Below, in pieces: positions 37,185 to 48,624 of a DNA stretch of 64,000 nt (its first letter is position 1; each line of letters opens with the position of its first letter). The notes under the pieces are model-generated. The model made no database searches. It was given only the letters and a program-made list of their open reading frames with translations, and had not been told where the DNA came from. Source of the DNA: Rhizaria sp. SCN 62-66. Its lineage: Eukaryota > Rhizaria, unplaced. The position numbers and the translations under genes were made by a program. The DNA lies in NCBI GenBank assembly GCA_001724265.1, contig MEDY01000095.1, positions 1 through 64,000 of the forward strand, in the 5' to 3' direction.

Positions 37185-37888
37185 GCCAGAGTGCTTCGGC
37201 GAATAACGCGCGCAGACAGCCCTGATATGGCAATTGATACCCGTTAGCGGAGTGAAATTAGCACACGCCTCGATCTAAGCTGTGAGGTATGCTGGTTGAA
37301 GCTTTTGGTGACTGTGAGCGAGGCAGTGTGAAAGGGACCGGACAAAGAGCGGTGGTAACCAAAGTAAACATTCGGGTTAGCGCATATAATTGAAAAATAA
37401 GTACATTCTGCAACAATAATATCTGATTATTTTGAAATGCACACCAACAACGGTCTATGTACATCGTGAGAGACCGCCAAAGACATGCTCAATTTGAGGC
37501 GGCCGCCGCCACAAGCCACGCTGGTCAACCGCTCGAGTCCGGCATTGCCCGCCGCGTGGGGCTTGAGGGCATTTTGTTCGAGTTGAATATGTCGTTTTCT
37601 CATCGTAACATTGTGAAATAGCGTGGGTATACATTTTGCCGACACTCTTTTGCGCAACGCTAGAAACCTACTATTCCGCAATCTTACATTTATCGCCCTC
37701 TGTCGCGCTTTCAGCTTGATCGATCCGCGCCTTAGATGGACACGAACTTCCAAGAGTGGGAGGAACACTCAGACGTCTAGCAAGACGCCGAACTAACTCA
37801 AGACACGCTGTATTCGCGCCAGTTTGTGGTCGTCAATGAACCGTACGTGTCTTAGTTGTTTATTTAGTGCTTCAAACTTGTTTATCTG
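37185..37888. other. Divergent spacer with mixed base composition
   Basis: 704 bp between the giant gene (-) and the low-complexity gene (+). It includes a GC-richer island (37490-37580) unlike most spacers here, but the short ORFs across it show no family features. An exact copy of the 12-base motif GTGACTGTGAGC lies at 37308-37319. A donor-like ATGAACCGTACGT at about 37837 could mark a short upstream exon, but its phase does not match the acceptor I can see at about 38029. Confidence 0.4.
37308..37319 (+). repeat. Intergenic copy of the dispersed 12-base motif GTGACYGTGRGC
   Basis: Exact match GTGACTGTGAGC in non-coding DNA, 124 bp upstream of the giant gene's ATG. Because it is not coding, it shows that the motif is not only a by-product of a repeated peptide. 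Confidence 0.6.
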
Positions 37889-39438
37889 ATGAATTCCGCG
37901 CCGGATGCATTTCCCCTCCCTTCCCCCTCTCTTCCCCGATCCCGACCGCGCTCACATCCACTCATATTCACCCTTTTCCCCCGACATTTCTCTTTGTTCA
38001 TGTTTGCATTTCCTTGCTCTCGCCGCTCCAGACGCCCCGGGCGTCACAGCGACAGCGACGACGACAGCGACAGTGACGGCAGCGGCTGTCACAGCGGCAT
38101 CCACAACTTCGCCGCCGCCGATGCCGCCAGCGTCAAGAGCAGCTCATCAACGGGCGCCGGCGGGGCCAACAGCGCGGTGCTGACGCTGCGCTTTGGCCCC
38201 GTGGCTACCGCTACTGGTGCTGCTGCCGCGCCCGCTGCTGCCGCTGCGGCCGCGGCCCAGCCGTTGACAGTGACCGTGGGCTCCACAGGCTTCCGCACAG
38301 TCACTGCTACTGCTCTCACAGCTCCCACTATGCCTACGACTGCGGCTGCGGACTCTGCTGCCGACCGCGCGGGTGCGAGCGCTGCTGCGGGTGGGGCTCC
38401 ATTCAAGCTCACTCTGGGTCCGGCGCTGCCGCCCACGGTCACTCTGCCCCACGGCAGCAGCGGCAACAGCAACCATGCGCACCGCAACAACGACTATGAC
38501 AACGACAACAACACTGACAGCGACAACGTAGCGAACGCCAGCACTGGCACTGGCTCCTCCGAGAACAGCACTGCCGCGAACAATGCTAACACGGCAACGA
38601 ACAGCCGCAAGCGCGCGCGTGTGCCTGACTCCCACTTAGACGCCTCTATGGAGCACTTAGACAGCGCGGACACTGAGCACTTAAACGACAGCGACAACAC
38701 AAACACCAACAGCAAGAACGGGCGCGGCAAACACGCGCGCAAGGCTCCCACCGCTGCAGCAGCAACGACTTCAGCGGCAACAGCTGATGTGGCTCTGATC
38801 CCGAGCAGCCGCAGCAGCCGCAACAGCAACAGCAACAGCAACAGCACTAACACCAGCGCCAACGCCAGCGACAACGACGACGAAAACGACGACGGTGATG
38901 ATGACAACAATGATGGCGACGATGGTAGTCGCGGCCAGACTAGCAGCGCCAAAGCCCGCGGCCGCGGTGCCAAGGCCGTGCCCACCGCAGCGCAGACCAA
39001 GAGCAAGAGCAAAGCTAAGACCCCGGCCAAGGCGGCCAAGACCAAAGCGGCGGGCGACAGCGGCAGCGGCGGCGGCAGCACCCGGGGCTCGCCGGCCTTC
39101 ACTGGTGCTGCCTTAATCGGCGCCGGCACCAGCCCCGCCGCGCTCCCGATGGCGATGCAAATGCAGCAGATGCCGCAGATGGCTCTGCCGATGATGATGA
39201 CCGTGCCCCTGCACATGAACACCATGGGTGCCGTGGGCAGCATGGCCAATATGGGAATGATGATGCCGATGGCGCTGGCGATGCCGGTGGGCACCGCTCC
39301 TGGGGGCACTGGCAGCGCCAGTGTCGGGGTCGGTGTCGGTGTAGGCGGCGGCGGTGGGAACAATGCCGCTGCGCTTAGCAAGATGCAGCAGCAGTTGCAG
39401 CTGCAGCACATGCAGCTACAACAGCAAATGATGTTGTT

Positions 39439-39478
<40 letters not shown>

Positions 39479-39652
39479 AAGCAAAGCAAGGGCAAGAAGG
39501 ACTCTGTCGCCGCCGCCGGCCAGTCTAAGTCTGGCTCGAAGAAGGCTTCTGCCGCGTCCAATGCGACTGATGCTACTGCGACGGAGGCGGAGGCAGGCAC
39601 GGTGACGGCTGTTGCGGCGGCCAAGACTGCTCGCAAGCGCAACATTAGTTAA
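37889..39652 (+). CDS. Low-complexity Lys/Asn/Met/Gln-rich protein, possibly nuclear
   Basis: The open frame runs from ATG 37889 to a TAA at 39650. A second in-frame ATG at 38000 (MFAFPCSRRSRRPGRHSDSD) may be the true start, because 37905-38030 is pyrimidine-rich and ends in an acceptor-like CTCCAG, so this stretch could be leader or intron. About 550-587 residues. Order: Ser/Asp tract, two short β-like LTVTVG / FKLTLGP pieces, Asn/Asp/Ser tracts, KSKSKAKTPAKAAKTKAA (a histone H1-tail-like basic segment, about residues 370-388), a Met/Pro-rich segment (MQMQQMPQMALPMMMTVP), poly-Gln, then KKDSVAAA and RKRNIS at the end. The basic stretches look like nuclear localisation signals. No enzyme domain was seen; a chromatin or RNA-associated role is a guess. 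Confidence 0.65.
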
Positions 39653-40514
39653 GCCGGGCTTGAATATAGCAAGCCGCGTCTGACCCTGTGCCTGCCCCGT
39701 GTTGATTTCGCTCTCGTCCATGCCTTCGCTGCTTTGCTGTTTCCTCATTCGCTACTCTTCGTGTTGATTTGCCGCCCCTGCTGGTGTATTGTCTTTTGCC
39801 GACTTGTTGTGTTGCTGTGTGTCCCATCACTCAGCGTTTGTGACAATTGCATTCCCAGACACACTCGCAAGTGCGCGTTTCCTCGCTCTGTCTTACGCTC
39901 GCACTGACCACGCAGTACAGCGCCGTGCTACTACTGAACGTTTGCCGCAATTACTGTGACGACGTTCACATTCATCACGGTGTAATGCTGCACCTAACTG
40001 CGCTGTAAATGCACTGCCCTATGGAGTACGAAGCATCGGTCAACTACTGCTCTGTTTTACTCTGCTTGGCATGGCATTTGAATGTCTAACTAATGATTGG
40101 TTTGCTTTAAATAGTTTGTTACTATCCAGTTTCCACTGTTTACCTATCCATTGTGTCGTTACCTAATGTTTTTAACACCTCCTACAAATGTATTTCGCGT
40201 GTTAAAAACTATGACTAGTTTAGAGGTATCCTCTGTTGTTTTCTTTTCTACTTATGTGACTTGTTTACCGACTCAGTCGCAATATACATCACTCTTCCAT
40301 ACGCATATGTTAAATTTTAATCCTATGCACTAAATACAAGTTAATAAACGCGACCATGTTTTATTTTTCCTAGTTGTTATGTCATTGCATTGAATCGATT
40401 TTAAAGTTAAACGTATGAGGGTTTACACGTTAGTGTCTCACATGGACGCAGCATCACCTCGCTCACAGCGGTGCGTGTTTACAGGCCCTCATTTGCATCA
40501 TGCCTTAGGGTTGC
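39653..40514. other. Convergent spacer, AT-rich, 862 bp
   Basis: It lies between the 3' ends of the low-complexity gene and the M16 peptidase gene. Short ORFs show no family features; no RNA gene, repeat or mobile element was recognised. Confidence 0.5.
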
Positions 40515-43500
40515 TCAGCGAGCGCACGAGTACCCTTCGCTGGCGCCGGGCCCGGCCCAGTGCCCCCAGTCGCCGTGTAGCGCCTGCAGACTGCGGTGCG
40601 AGACGGGGGGGCGGATATCGATGCGTGTGACGCCGCGCCGCAGCGGGTCTGGGACCGACACGGCCGCGCTGCCTGCTGAGCTCTCCATGCTTGTGCTTCC
40701 ATTTGTAGAAATGTTGTCGTTCTCGCTGTTGCGATCAGCGGGGTTGATATTGGTTGGGAAAACAACATCTTCGGTGGCGTTATGAGAACCAAACTCCTTG
40801 GCCTCAAACTCAAGCCGCTGGCTCAACTTATCTCCGCCATAAAATCCTACTGCAAACTCGCGTCGCTGCGGTCTATACACCGGCAGCGCTGCCGCTGACT
40901 TGAAGTGCAGCTCTTCGTCCTCTTGGCTCTCATCCCCATCACCATCATCATCATCATCGCTGTCGCTGTCATCGTCGCTGACGGTCGCAGAACTTGCACC
41001 TCGACTGCTATTGCTCACGCCACCCGTCTCAGTGGGGCTATTTTTAACACTGAGATCAAGCGCAAATCCACTGTTCCTGAGCTCCGGCCTTGCCGCCGCG
41101 GCCGCCAGCGCCCGCAGCGTGCGTCCGCTGACCGGCGCGACTGTCTCCGCCGCCCACTGCAGCAGCTGCCAGGGCGACAGTGCCCCCGCGGCGGCGGCGT
41201 TCAGCTCGCCGCGGCGCCACAGCCGCGTCTGCTCCGTCGTCTGCCGCCAGCCCTCGTCAAAGCGCGCCTGAAGCGAAGTTAGGCCGCGGCTTAGGCGAGC
41301 GGTGGACTCGCGCCACGCAGCAGCGAATACCGACGGCGGCTGCTGCGCCAGGAACTCAAATGCACTCAATAAGAACGCGTTGGCACGGGAATAGTATAGT
41401 GCAGGGTTGTGTTCCTCTTGAGCCCCCTGATTGCGTCAAATCAATGCCCAATAAAAGGGTTAACGGATTTTAGGCGATAAAAATATTGATCGCCGGAAAA
41501 AAAGAGAAATGTTGTCAGCGCGAGTAAATTTACAAATTTTAAAGTATAGTGAACAAATACATCTATAATTAAATTTCGCAAAGTATTCAAGTATATAAAA
41601 TAAAATCAAATCTTTCCACCAATAATTACTGCTATTAAATAACATATGAGCGCAATATCTTCTGTTTTAGTTTGGGGTCACGGACCTGAATGACAATGGC
41701 GAACGTCTTCGGCCCTCCGGCAGCCCCAGTGGCACAAATCACGACATAACCGAGCTGTTGCTCCGTACGCAGCGTATGGAAACATCTCTCCTTGACAATA
41801 TCAAGGAAGATCTCTGTCATGACATGTCTCCCCAGTGCGCTGTTGTACACAGTCTCACTCACAGCCGCGCGTTGCTGTTGTTCACGGTCACTCAAACTGC
41901 CTTGCGCGGCCGCCTGAGCCTTGGCAAGCGCGACAGCAGCAGTGGCCTCCACGCTGCCACTGCCCGACGCCGGGACGACCTCCTCATCGTCCAGACCGAG
42001 ACTGCGGCTTAACATATCGTCCTCGCGCGGCGTCAGCGGTGGCGCCGTTTGCAGTGACAGCAGCATGGCCGAGTTGGGGTCCTCAACAATGTAGGTTGCA
42101 GCGCGGTAACGCGTGTGGTACCCGCGGGCCTGCGTTCTCACAGTTACTGGTACGGACGCCGGCCCGTTCACCGTAGTCGCAAGCGTGTTCATGTTGCGGT
42201 GAGCGATCGCAGCAAGGTCACTTGAAAGGGTGGTTTCACCATTATCGTCACTTGAAACATCACTATCAGTTTCCGTGTCTGTTTCGACGTTGTTGTTAAT
42301 GTTCTCATTGTTTCTGCTAAAAGTGGTGTTGATCGCAACCCATATTGGCTTTTCAGGGATCACGGTCAGTAGCGCAGTCTCGGCGGGCCGCTTCAGGCGC
42401 TGCGGGTGCGGCATCTGTGCGCACTGCATGTATGTTAAGCCGCCACCCGTGCTCGAAGTCAGGCCGCCAAGCTGTAGCGGTGGTCCTGCTAACAGGGCAA
42501 TGACGGCAGCAGCGTGCCGCTGTGCCTTTTCGCTTTCGCTCTCGTCATCGTTGTCATCCTCAGTGTCGCCAATACTATCACTGCTCATGTTAGTGTTTGC
42601 AGCGCGAGTTGAGCCCGCATCACTTCCTGTGTTTGGAGCACGAGTAGTAGCACTATGGCTAGCAGGGGTACTTGCGCTTGTTGCAGGCGCGTTTACAGTT
42701 GCGGCGGCGCTTGCGGCGGAGTTCGCGATGAGAAACCACTCCGGCCCCGCGCCGCCGGCCACTTGCAGCGCGCGGCTTAACTTCTCGCCGTACCCGCGCG
42801 CCTCGGCCACGGTTGCCGCGCCGTGCACGTAGACCTCCACAAGCGCGCCCGCGGCGGCCACGGCGCGCGCCAGGCGGGCGACATCGGCGGCTGTCGGCGG
42901 GGAGCTGAAGGGGCCGCGCCCCGCGGGCGGAGGTGAGTCAGTCGCAGCGGCAGTAGCGTCAACAGCGCCACCGCTTGTGGTGGAGTTAGTTTTTACTGGC
43001 TTGAGCCGCAGGCCTGCCCAGCGCAGCGTACCGAGCGCTTCGTCTGTAGGCGCAACGAAAGACAGCAGTTCACGCTTGCTCTGCAGGTCCAGCGAGCCCT
43101 CGACTTCGCTGGCGACGACGGTGAGCTCGAGAAACGGCATGCCGTAAACGCGGGTGTGGATGCTGTCCACAGTCGCTGCTAGCGCAGAAGGGAAGGCAAT
43201 CGAGCACGCGGACTGAGGTGAAATGCACACTGTGCTCACATCGTTTACACTGTCACTGTTGCCGTCGCTGGCTATGTGCGTGCGATTAGTGCCAGAGTGA
43301 GTTGATGTAGGGATGCGCTGCAGACCTAACAGAGCAATAAGCCGTGCAAGTTGACTGGTGAAGATAGGCGCAGTGTCTGCAAACGCTGTGTAGGATACAG
43401 TCAAGCCGCGACGAGAGGACTGTGCAGTAAGTTTTGCGCTCGCTAGCTCGCCATACGCAGTAAGAACAGAGCCCATCTCCTCGATCTAAACGAAATAATA

Positions 43501-46500
43501 CAACATAACATTATTTCAGAACTAAATAAATTCTAACTTCAATCATCACATGTCAAATACGTTATTTCTCAAAGATTACCTCATTAGAGTTGACAATTCA
43601 CGTCATATGTTACACGTACCATTGCGGCCCACAGCATGCTCATTGCCTTGACTGCGACACTGTCCATCGCAACACGCCACACCTTGCCTTTGGCATCAGT
43701 AACCGGGATTTCCATTGGAAAAATGATCTCAACGCCGACAAACGCGCGCGGAATGACCTCACCCGTGTCCTGGCGCAGCCACACGAGTGCTCGGCTGTCG
43801 TTGCGCACAACGAGCGGCGCCCCGCCGCACTGCGGAGAGCTGGCGCTCACGCCGCTGGGTTCTGCAGCGGTGCCCGTGACGGCAGGGCTCGCGTTGCTGT
43901 CAGCGCTATCCGCGCTCATTGTGTTAGCGTCGTGAGTGCCGTTATGTGTGGTAATTCTTTCACAAGGCGGGACTACGAATGACTGAGGAATCAGTGGGTT
44001 CAACGGCGGCAAGTTGGCTTGGAAGCAGGGGACAGCCTGTTGTTTCCTACGGTTGTTGCTGTTACCCTCACAGGGAAAAGGGTTGATTCCAGACCGGGCC
44101 TTTACCCACACTTGTGGAGCGTCAGGTAAGGGGTACTTAGACTTGGCCTCAGGCACTGTGAAGACGCGCACATCGACGCTGTAGTATTGCTCTGTGACAA
44201 GCCTTCCGTCCCCAACAATCTCAGCATCATGGCTGCCACCGTATATAGCGCTATCCGCACTGCGGTTGCCAGTGTCACTGCTATTTCCGCTGCTGCGGAC
44301 ATTCTCCGTTCTGTTCCCGTTCCCCCACAGCATCGTCGGCGCCGTCACCATCACGAGCGCCGTCTCCGCGCGCACTGCGGCCAGCACCGCCGCGATTGCC
44401 CGCGGCGCGTACACCCGCCGCATCGGCGGCGACAGCGCGTCCGCGGGCGTCACAAAGGGCCGATTCAAGTGGCTCGCGCGACGGCGCACGAAGTCAGACG
44501 CGGTGGCCTGGCGGTCCGAAAAGGCGAAGGTGAGGTACTGGCTCGCGGAGAGGTCGCGGAAGCGGGCGCGGGACAGGCCCTGGGGCACGCTAATTACAGA
44601 CAAGTAGTCTGAAGACAAAATAAAATGTGTTGAAAACAAAGCATAGGACGACATAAACTTGTGAGAGTCATCTGAATTAAATACCCATAAAACTTAGCAC
44701 TGATGCTGATGTGACGATACGCGTGAGCTTGTTACTGAACCTACACATGAGTACGGCGACAACGTCCCGCACTTTCTCAGCGCCGGCCTCGGTCAGCGTG
44801 ACCTGCACCACGATTGCGGCTGCGGCAGCCATCTCGCGCATAGGCTCGGCCTCAAGCTTGTTGGCCCAGCCGCGCGATTTAAGATAGGCCGCCGCGCCGC
44901 CTGCGTGCGGGTGCGCAACCTGGTGGCACACGAACTCAAGCGGCTCTGTTCTCACAAACGCGTCCTGCGACGGTAATGCCCTGTGTGTCAATAAAACAAA
45001 GTAGCAAGAGAGAGATCAATGCAATTAGGCATTGGATGTGTGAACGTTGAACCAACAAATGTTCTTAATATTAAAAGCTGATGCGTACCAAAAGAGCGTG
45101 ACGGAGCGTTCTCCACCAACAGATGCAATTGACATAAGCGGAAAGCCTGTACCGTTGTGCAACACTCCAGAAAATGGGTGCGAAAAGCCCCGTGGACGTG
45201 GCCTAACTTCCCGAGGAGGCAACTTCTCGTTATTTTCAGTGTCGGCTTCTGCAGCGGTTGCGGATGCAGCAGTATTGAATGTGTGCGCAGCGTTTGTAGG
45301 GTACGTGGCAGAGTTTGCGGTGAAATGAGCCGCGGCATGCGCAGTATCAGGCTCGTATTCACCGCGCGTGACAAGCGCCGCTAGTGCCGACGGAGACAAC
45401 AGCGGCAGCGCCAGAGCTGTTGGCTCTTTGTCAGTCTCTGCGTCGATAAATCTAGAATCAGAACGAGAGTTGACATGACCGGGTAGTGTCGCTGGCATAG
45501 CAACTCCACTAGTAGCGCCATTGATACTGCTTGAATGGTCAGCGTTACGATGCCCAATTTCCGAACTATTGTTGCTGTTGATAGAGAAGTAGTCGTAGTC
45601 TGTAGCATCTGTTCCCAAGGCCCCGGCCATGTTGGCCCTGCCACTCACAAGCGCTAGCAACGTTGGATACCTAATCGCAGCAGCCTCAGTCGCATTACCC
45701 GCGCTCGCAGCGTCAAAATTCCCACCCGCGCTGGGTTGCAGCGGCAGCGGGCTAGCGGTCGTGTTGAGCGACGGCTTACTTGTAGGCACATCTGAGAACA
45801 ACTCCACAACAAGCCTTTCTGCACTATCCAATGGCTCTGTAGTGAGCACCGACAGCGCCATCCTCTCTGCTGTGTAGTGCGCGCGGTGGAATTCCCTCAG
45901 GTCCACAGCTGTCCACGGGCGTTGCAGCGTCTCGCGCGTGCCTGTCCCAAAGTGGTGCATTGGGTGCGCTTTGTCTGCGACAAACCGCAGTGCCTGCCAC
46001 TGGCGCCATGAGTCGGAGAGCAGGTTCTTCTGGTGCTCGGCGTCGACGGCAGCGCGCTCTTTGTCCACCGCGGTGGGAGACAGCAGCGGTGCGACGAGAA
46101 ACTGAGAGAAGATGTCGAGAGACGCCGGCAGCGCGGCGGGGGAAATTTCGAAAAAGTAGTTTGTTTCCTCATCCGATGTGAACGCGTTGTAACTGCCACC
46201 TAAACAATAGACATCCAGTCAGCGAGGAAGCAATGCTGGTGAGTTGCGACTTGAACAAAATAAACATAGGTCAAGAAAAAAAGTAAATGTGCGTTTGACG
46301 AACCATGTTCTGACAGAAATGAAGAGAATTTGTTGATTTCTGGGTATTTTTTGCTGCCCATGAAGAGCATATGCTCTAGAAAGTGCGCCAGCCCCGGCGA
46401 GCGCGGGTAATCTGCATTGCTCCCCACGGCCATGCTCAGTGCCGCGGCCGCGCGCGGGGCCGCCGGGTCGCTTACCAGCAGAACCTTTAAGTTGTTTCGC

Positions 46501-48218
46501 AGCACTACGTAGCGGTGCGTGCGCGGGGACTTGTTGGGCGCAACCACAGCGTCGCCAATCGTCATCAGCGCCGCGACCTGGGGCTGCGTCAGGGGCTGGC
46601 CTGTGTTGGCGTCAGCGTGGGCCAAGAGTTTCTCGGTCCAGGCCAGCGCAGCGGGGCGGGGCACAGCGCGGACCATCTATGCGCCGCCGGGGAAAGAGAG
46701 AAAGTCGGACGATATCGCACCGACGCGGCTGGCTGCGCCGTCACTGCTGCTGCTCAATAAGTCTGCCTCGGTCCCCGCTGCTCCAGAACCTGAGCCCACG
46801 GGTAGCCCTGTGCCACTACTGATGCCGCCACTGCCACTGCTGTTGCTCGTGCCAAGCGTAACAAAGAGGAAGATCGCGAGCAAAACGATGACAAGCAGCG
46901 CCGACAGCGCGAGAATGCGCGCCGTTGTGGTGTTCTGACAGGGCGACAGGCGCCAACACCAGCGCCGCCAGGGCTCCGCCGCCGCGCCCGCCGCGGCGGC
47001 GCTGGCCCTGCGCCGGACGCCGCTGCCGCTGCTGTCTTCAACGCCGACCGCGAACACCGCGGGCGAGGGCTCCGGGCGGTGGCGGCGCGGGGGCAGCGGG
47101 GGCGCCAGCCGCTGGCGCTGCTGCTGCTGCTGCTGCTGTTGCAGCTGTGGCTGCTGCTGCAAGGCAGGCATCGGGGGAAGCTGCGACTGCGCTTGGTAGC
47201 TGTGGCTGTCAATCGCCGCGCCGCCGTCGGAGCCCTCGAGCGTATGTCTGCTGATTCCGGTGTAAGTGCCTCCGTTGCCAGTGTAAGTGCCAGCATAAGT
47301 GGACGGCACATCGCTCTCGCCGCTGGCAGTGTTGGGCAGTGCACTGTACGCGCCCGCGCCGCCGCCGCCAAAGCCGAGGCCGAGGCCAATGCTGCTTAGA
47401 CGCGACTGCAGCAGCGAGGGCTGGCGCACCGCTGTGGGCACGCCGCCGCTCGCAGTGTTGGCAGGATCAGCGCTGTCACTCGCGGTTGTCAGTCCCTCGG
47501 TGACGTTGATGTCGGAGGCGCCGCTGTCGGATGGGCCCAGCACTGGCGGCGGCAGCGGGGGTCGCGCGGAGCTGGAGCGGTGCCCGTGGGCGCTGCTGTA
47601 ACTGCGACTCTGGCTGGACGGGGCAGAGGGAATGCTGTGTCCGTTTTCGTTTGTAATTTTGATGTTGTTGTTGGAGCGACGGAGGCCCGATGCTGATGTC
47701 AGGGGAGAATCATATGCGATGCCGCTGTCGCCGTGCCCGCCAGCCGCCCCTGCGGCGCTGTGTTGCGCATGTGAAGTGACGACACTAGGGGGACGAACGC
47801 GGTATTTAGCTGGGTTAACAGCTGTTGCTGTTGCCGTTACGCCCGCATCAGTCGTAGCGGTGGACTCACGGGGCTCAAGGACACTAAACAAAAGCATGAA
47901 ATAAAAAAACCAGAGGAAAAAGATAAGCCCAGCATTGATAGGTAATGTAGATCGAGATAAGTCTATGATGTAGACGTACGTGGGGTTGATGGTGACCGCA
48001 TGGAGCGCGTTTTCTTTTTCATCTGCAGCTGCAGCTGGTGAGACGAGAGCGGGAGGATACACGGGACCTTTGTCTCTGACCTCGCTATTTGTCGGCTTTG
48101 CGGGAGGAGGAGTACTTGGGTCCGATAACGGACTGCCGCGGGTATGCTTGTGGTCGTCAGCGTTGCGCGGCGGCGGGCTCTACTTGCTCGGGACAGAAGG
48201 CTTGTCGTGACGACTCAT
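40515..48218 (-). CDS. Membrane-anchored M16 metallopeptidase (insulysin/nardilysin-like) with two in-frame TAGs
   Basis: Exons 48218-47980, 47883-46304, 46199-45089, 44980-44745, 44608-43620, 43485-41686 and 41426-40515; TGA stop; 2,288 residues if TAG is sense. Family enzymes cut peptides with a Zn ion held by an inverted HxxEH. Here H580-F-L-E583-H584 is followed by E661 in AVDAEHQKN, the same 76-residue spacing as insulin-degrading enzyme. LFMGSKKYP, then GGSYNAFTSDEETNYFFE across the first peptidase splice, and RTEQQLGYVV (about residue 1960) are hallmarks. A hydrophobic segment ILALSALLVIVLLAIFLFV (about 403-421), preceded by a basic stretch and followed by a Ser/Gly linker, suggests a type II membrane protein with the peptidase outside or in a lumen. 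TAG occurs at codons 13 and 482. Family members are about 1,000 residues; acidic and Asn/Ser insertions lengthen this one. Confidence 0.9.
46677..46679 (-). other. In-frame TAG between membrane anchor and peptidase domain
   Basis: Codons read GGC GCA TAG ATG GTC CGC, with the same frame open for about 400 codons upstream and for the peptidase exon downstream. Under the standard code the peptidase would have to start at the ATG directly after the stop. Confidence 0.85.
48180..48182 (-). other. In-frame TAG at codon 13 of the M16 peptidase gene
   Basis: From ATG 48218 the codons read MSRHDKPSVPSK, TAG, then SPPPRNADD and on to the splice donor at 47979. The remaining 67 codons of exon 1 contain no ATG, so under the standard code this exon has no usable start. 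Confidence 0.85.
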
Positions 48219-48624
48219 GGCTTCACTAGCGTTCGCCTTGCACTTCGCGTTTCTAGACTATACACAGGCTGTTAAAGAGTGTTGATACAACAATTGATAA
48301 GTGTGAAACTTAAACCGTGTAGTTTTTATTTATACTTTGATTTCAGTGTGAATTCATCCGAGGTAAACAGTAGTTTTTTAGTCGAGGCGTCGATATGATT
48401 TATTGTTGAACACATGCTGATGCCCACGGTCACTTCGTGTACTTCAAGTTAAAAATCGCAAGTTAAAAGTTATTTCAAGTTGTATTCAACGATTATTTTT
48501 AAAATTGTTGCCCATATTTTTGATTTCCTTCATTACATTAGTTCAATTTGAACTTTTCAAGTCATCCTCTAAGAATAGACGTTTTTGCACAGTCACACAA
48601 ACGTGGGCGGTCTACATTTAATTC
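48219..48624. other. Spacer between tandem genes, AT-rich
   Basis: 406 bp holding the 5' region of the M16 peptidase gene and the 3' end of the repeat-protein gene. An exact dispersed-motif copy GCCCACGGTCAC lies at 48422-48433. No other feature was seen. Confidence 0.5.
48422..48433 (-). repeat. Intergenic copy of the dispersed 12-base motif
   Basis: Exact match GCCCACGGTCAC (reverse complement GTGACCGTGGGC) in AT-rich non-coding DNA, where a GC-rich 12-mer of this kind is unexpected. Confidence 0.6.

Noticed and set aside
37427-37768. 113-codon - strand ORF in the divergent spacer
   Set aside because: No family features and no supporting splice or composition signal; base composition is between coding and spacer, so it remains unassigned.
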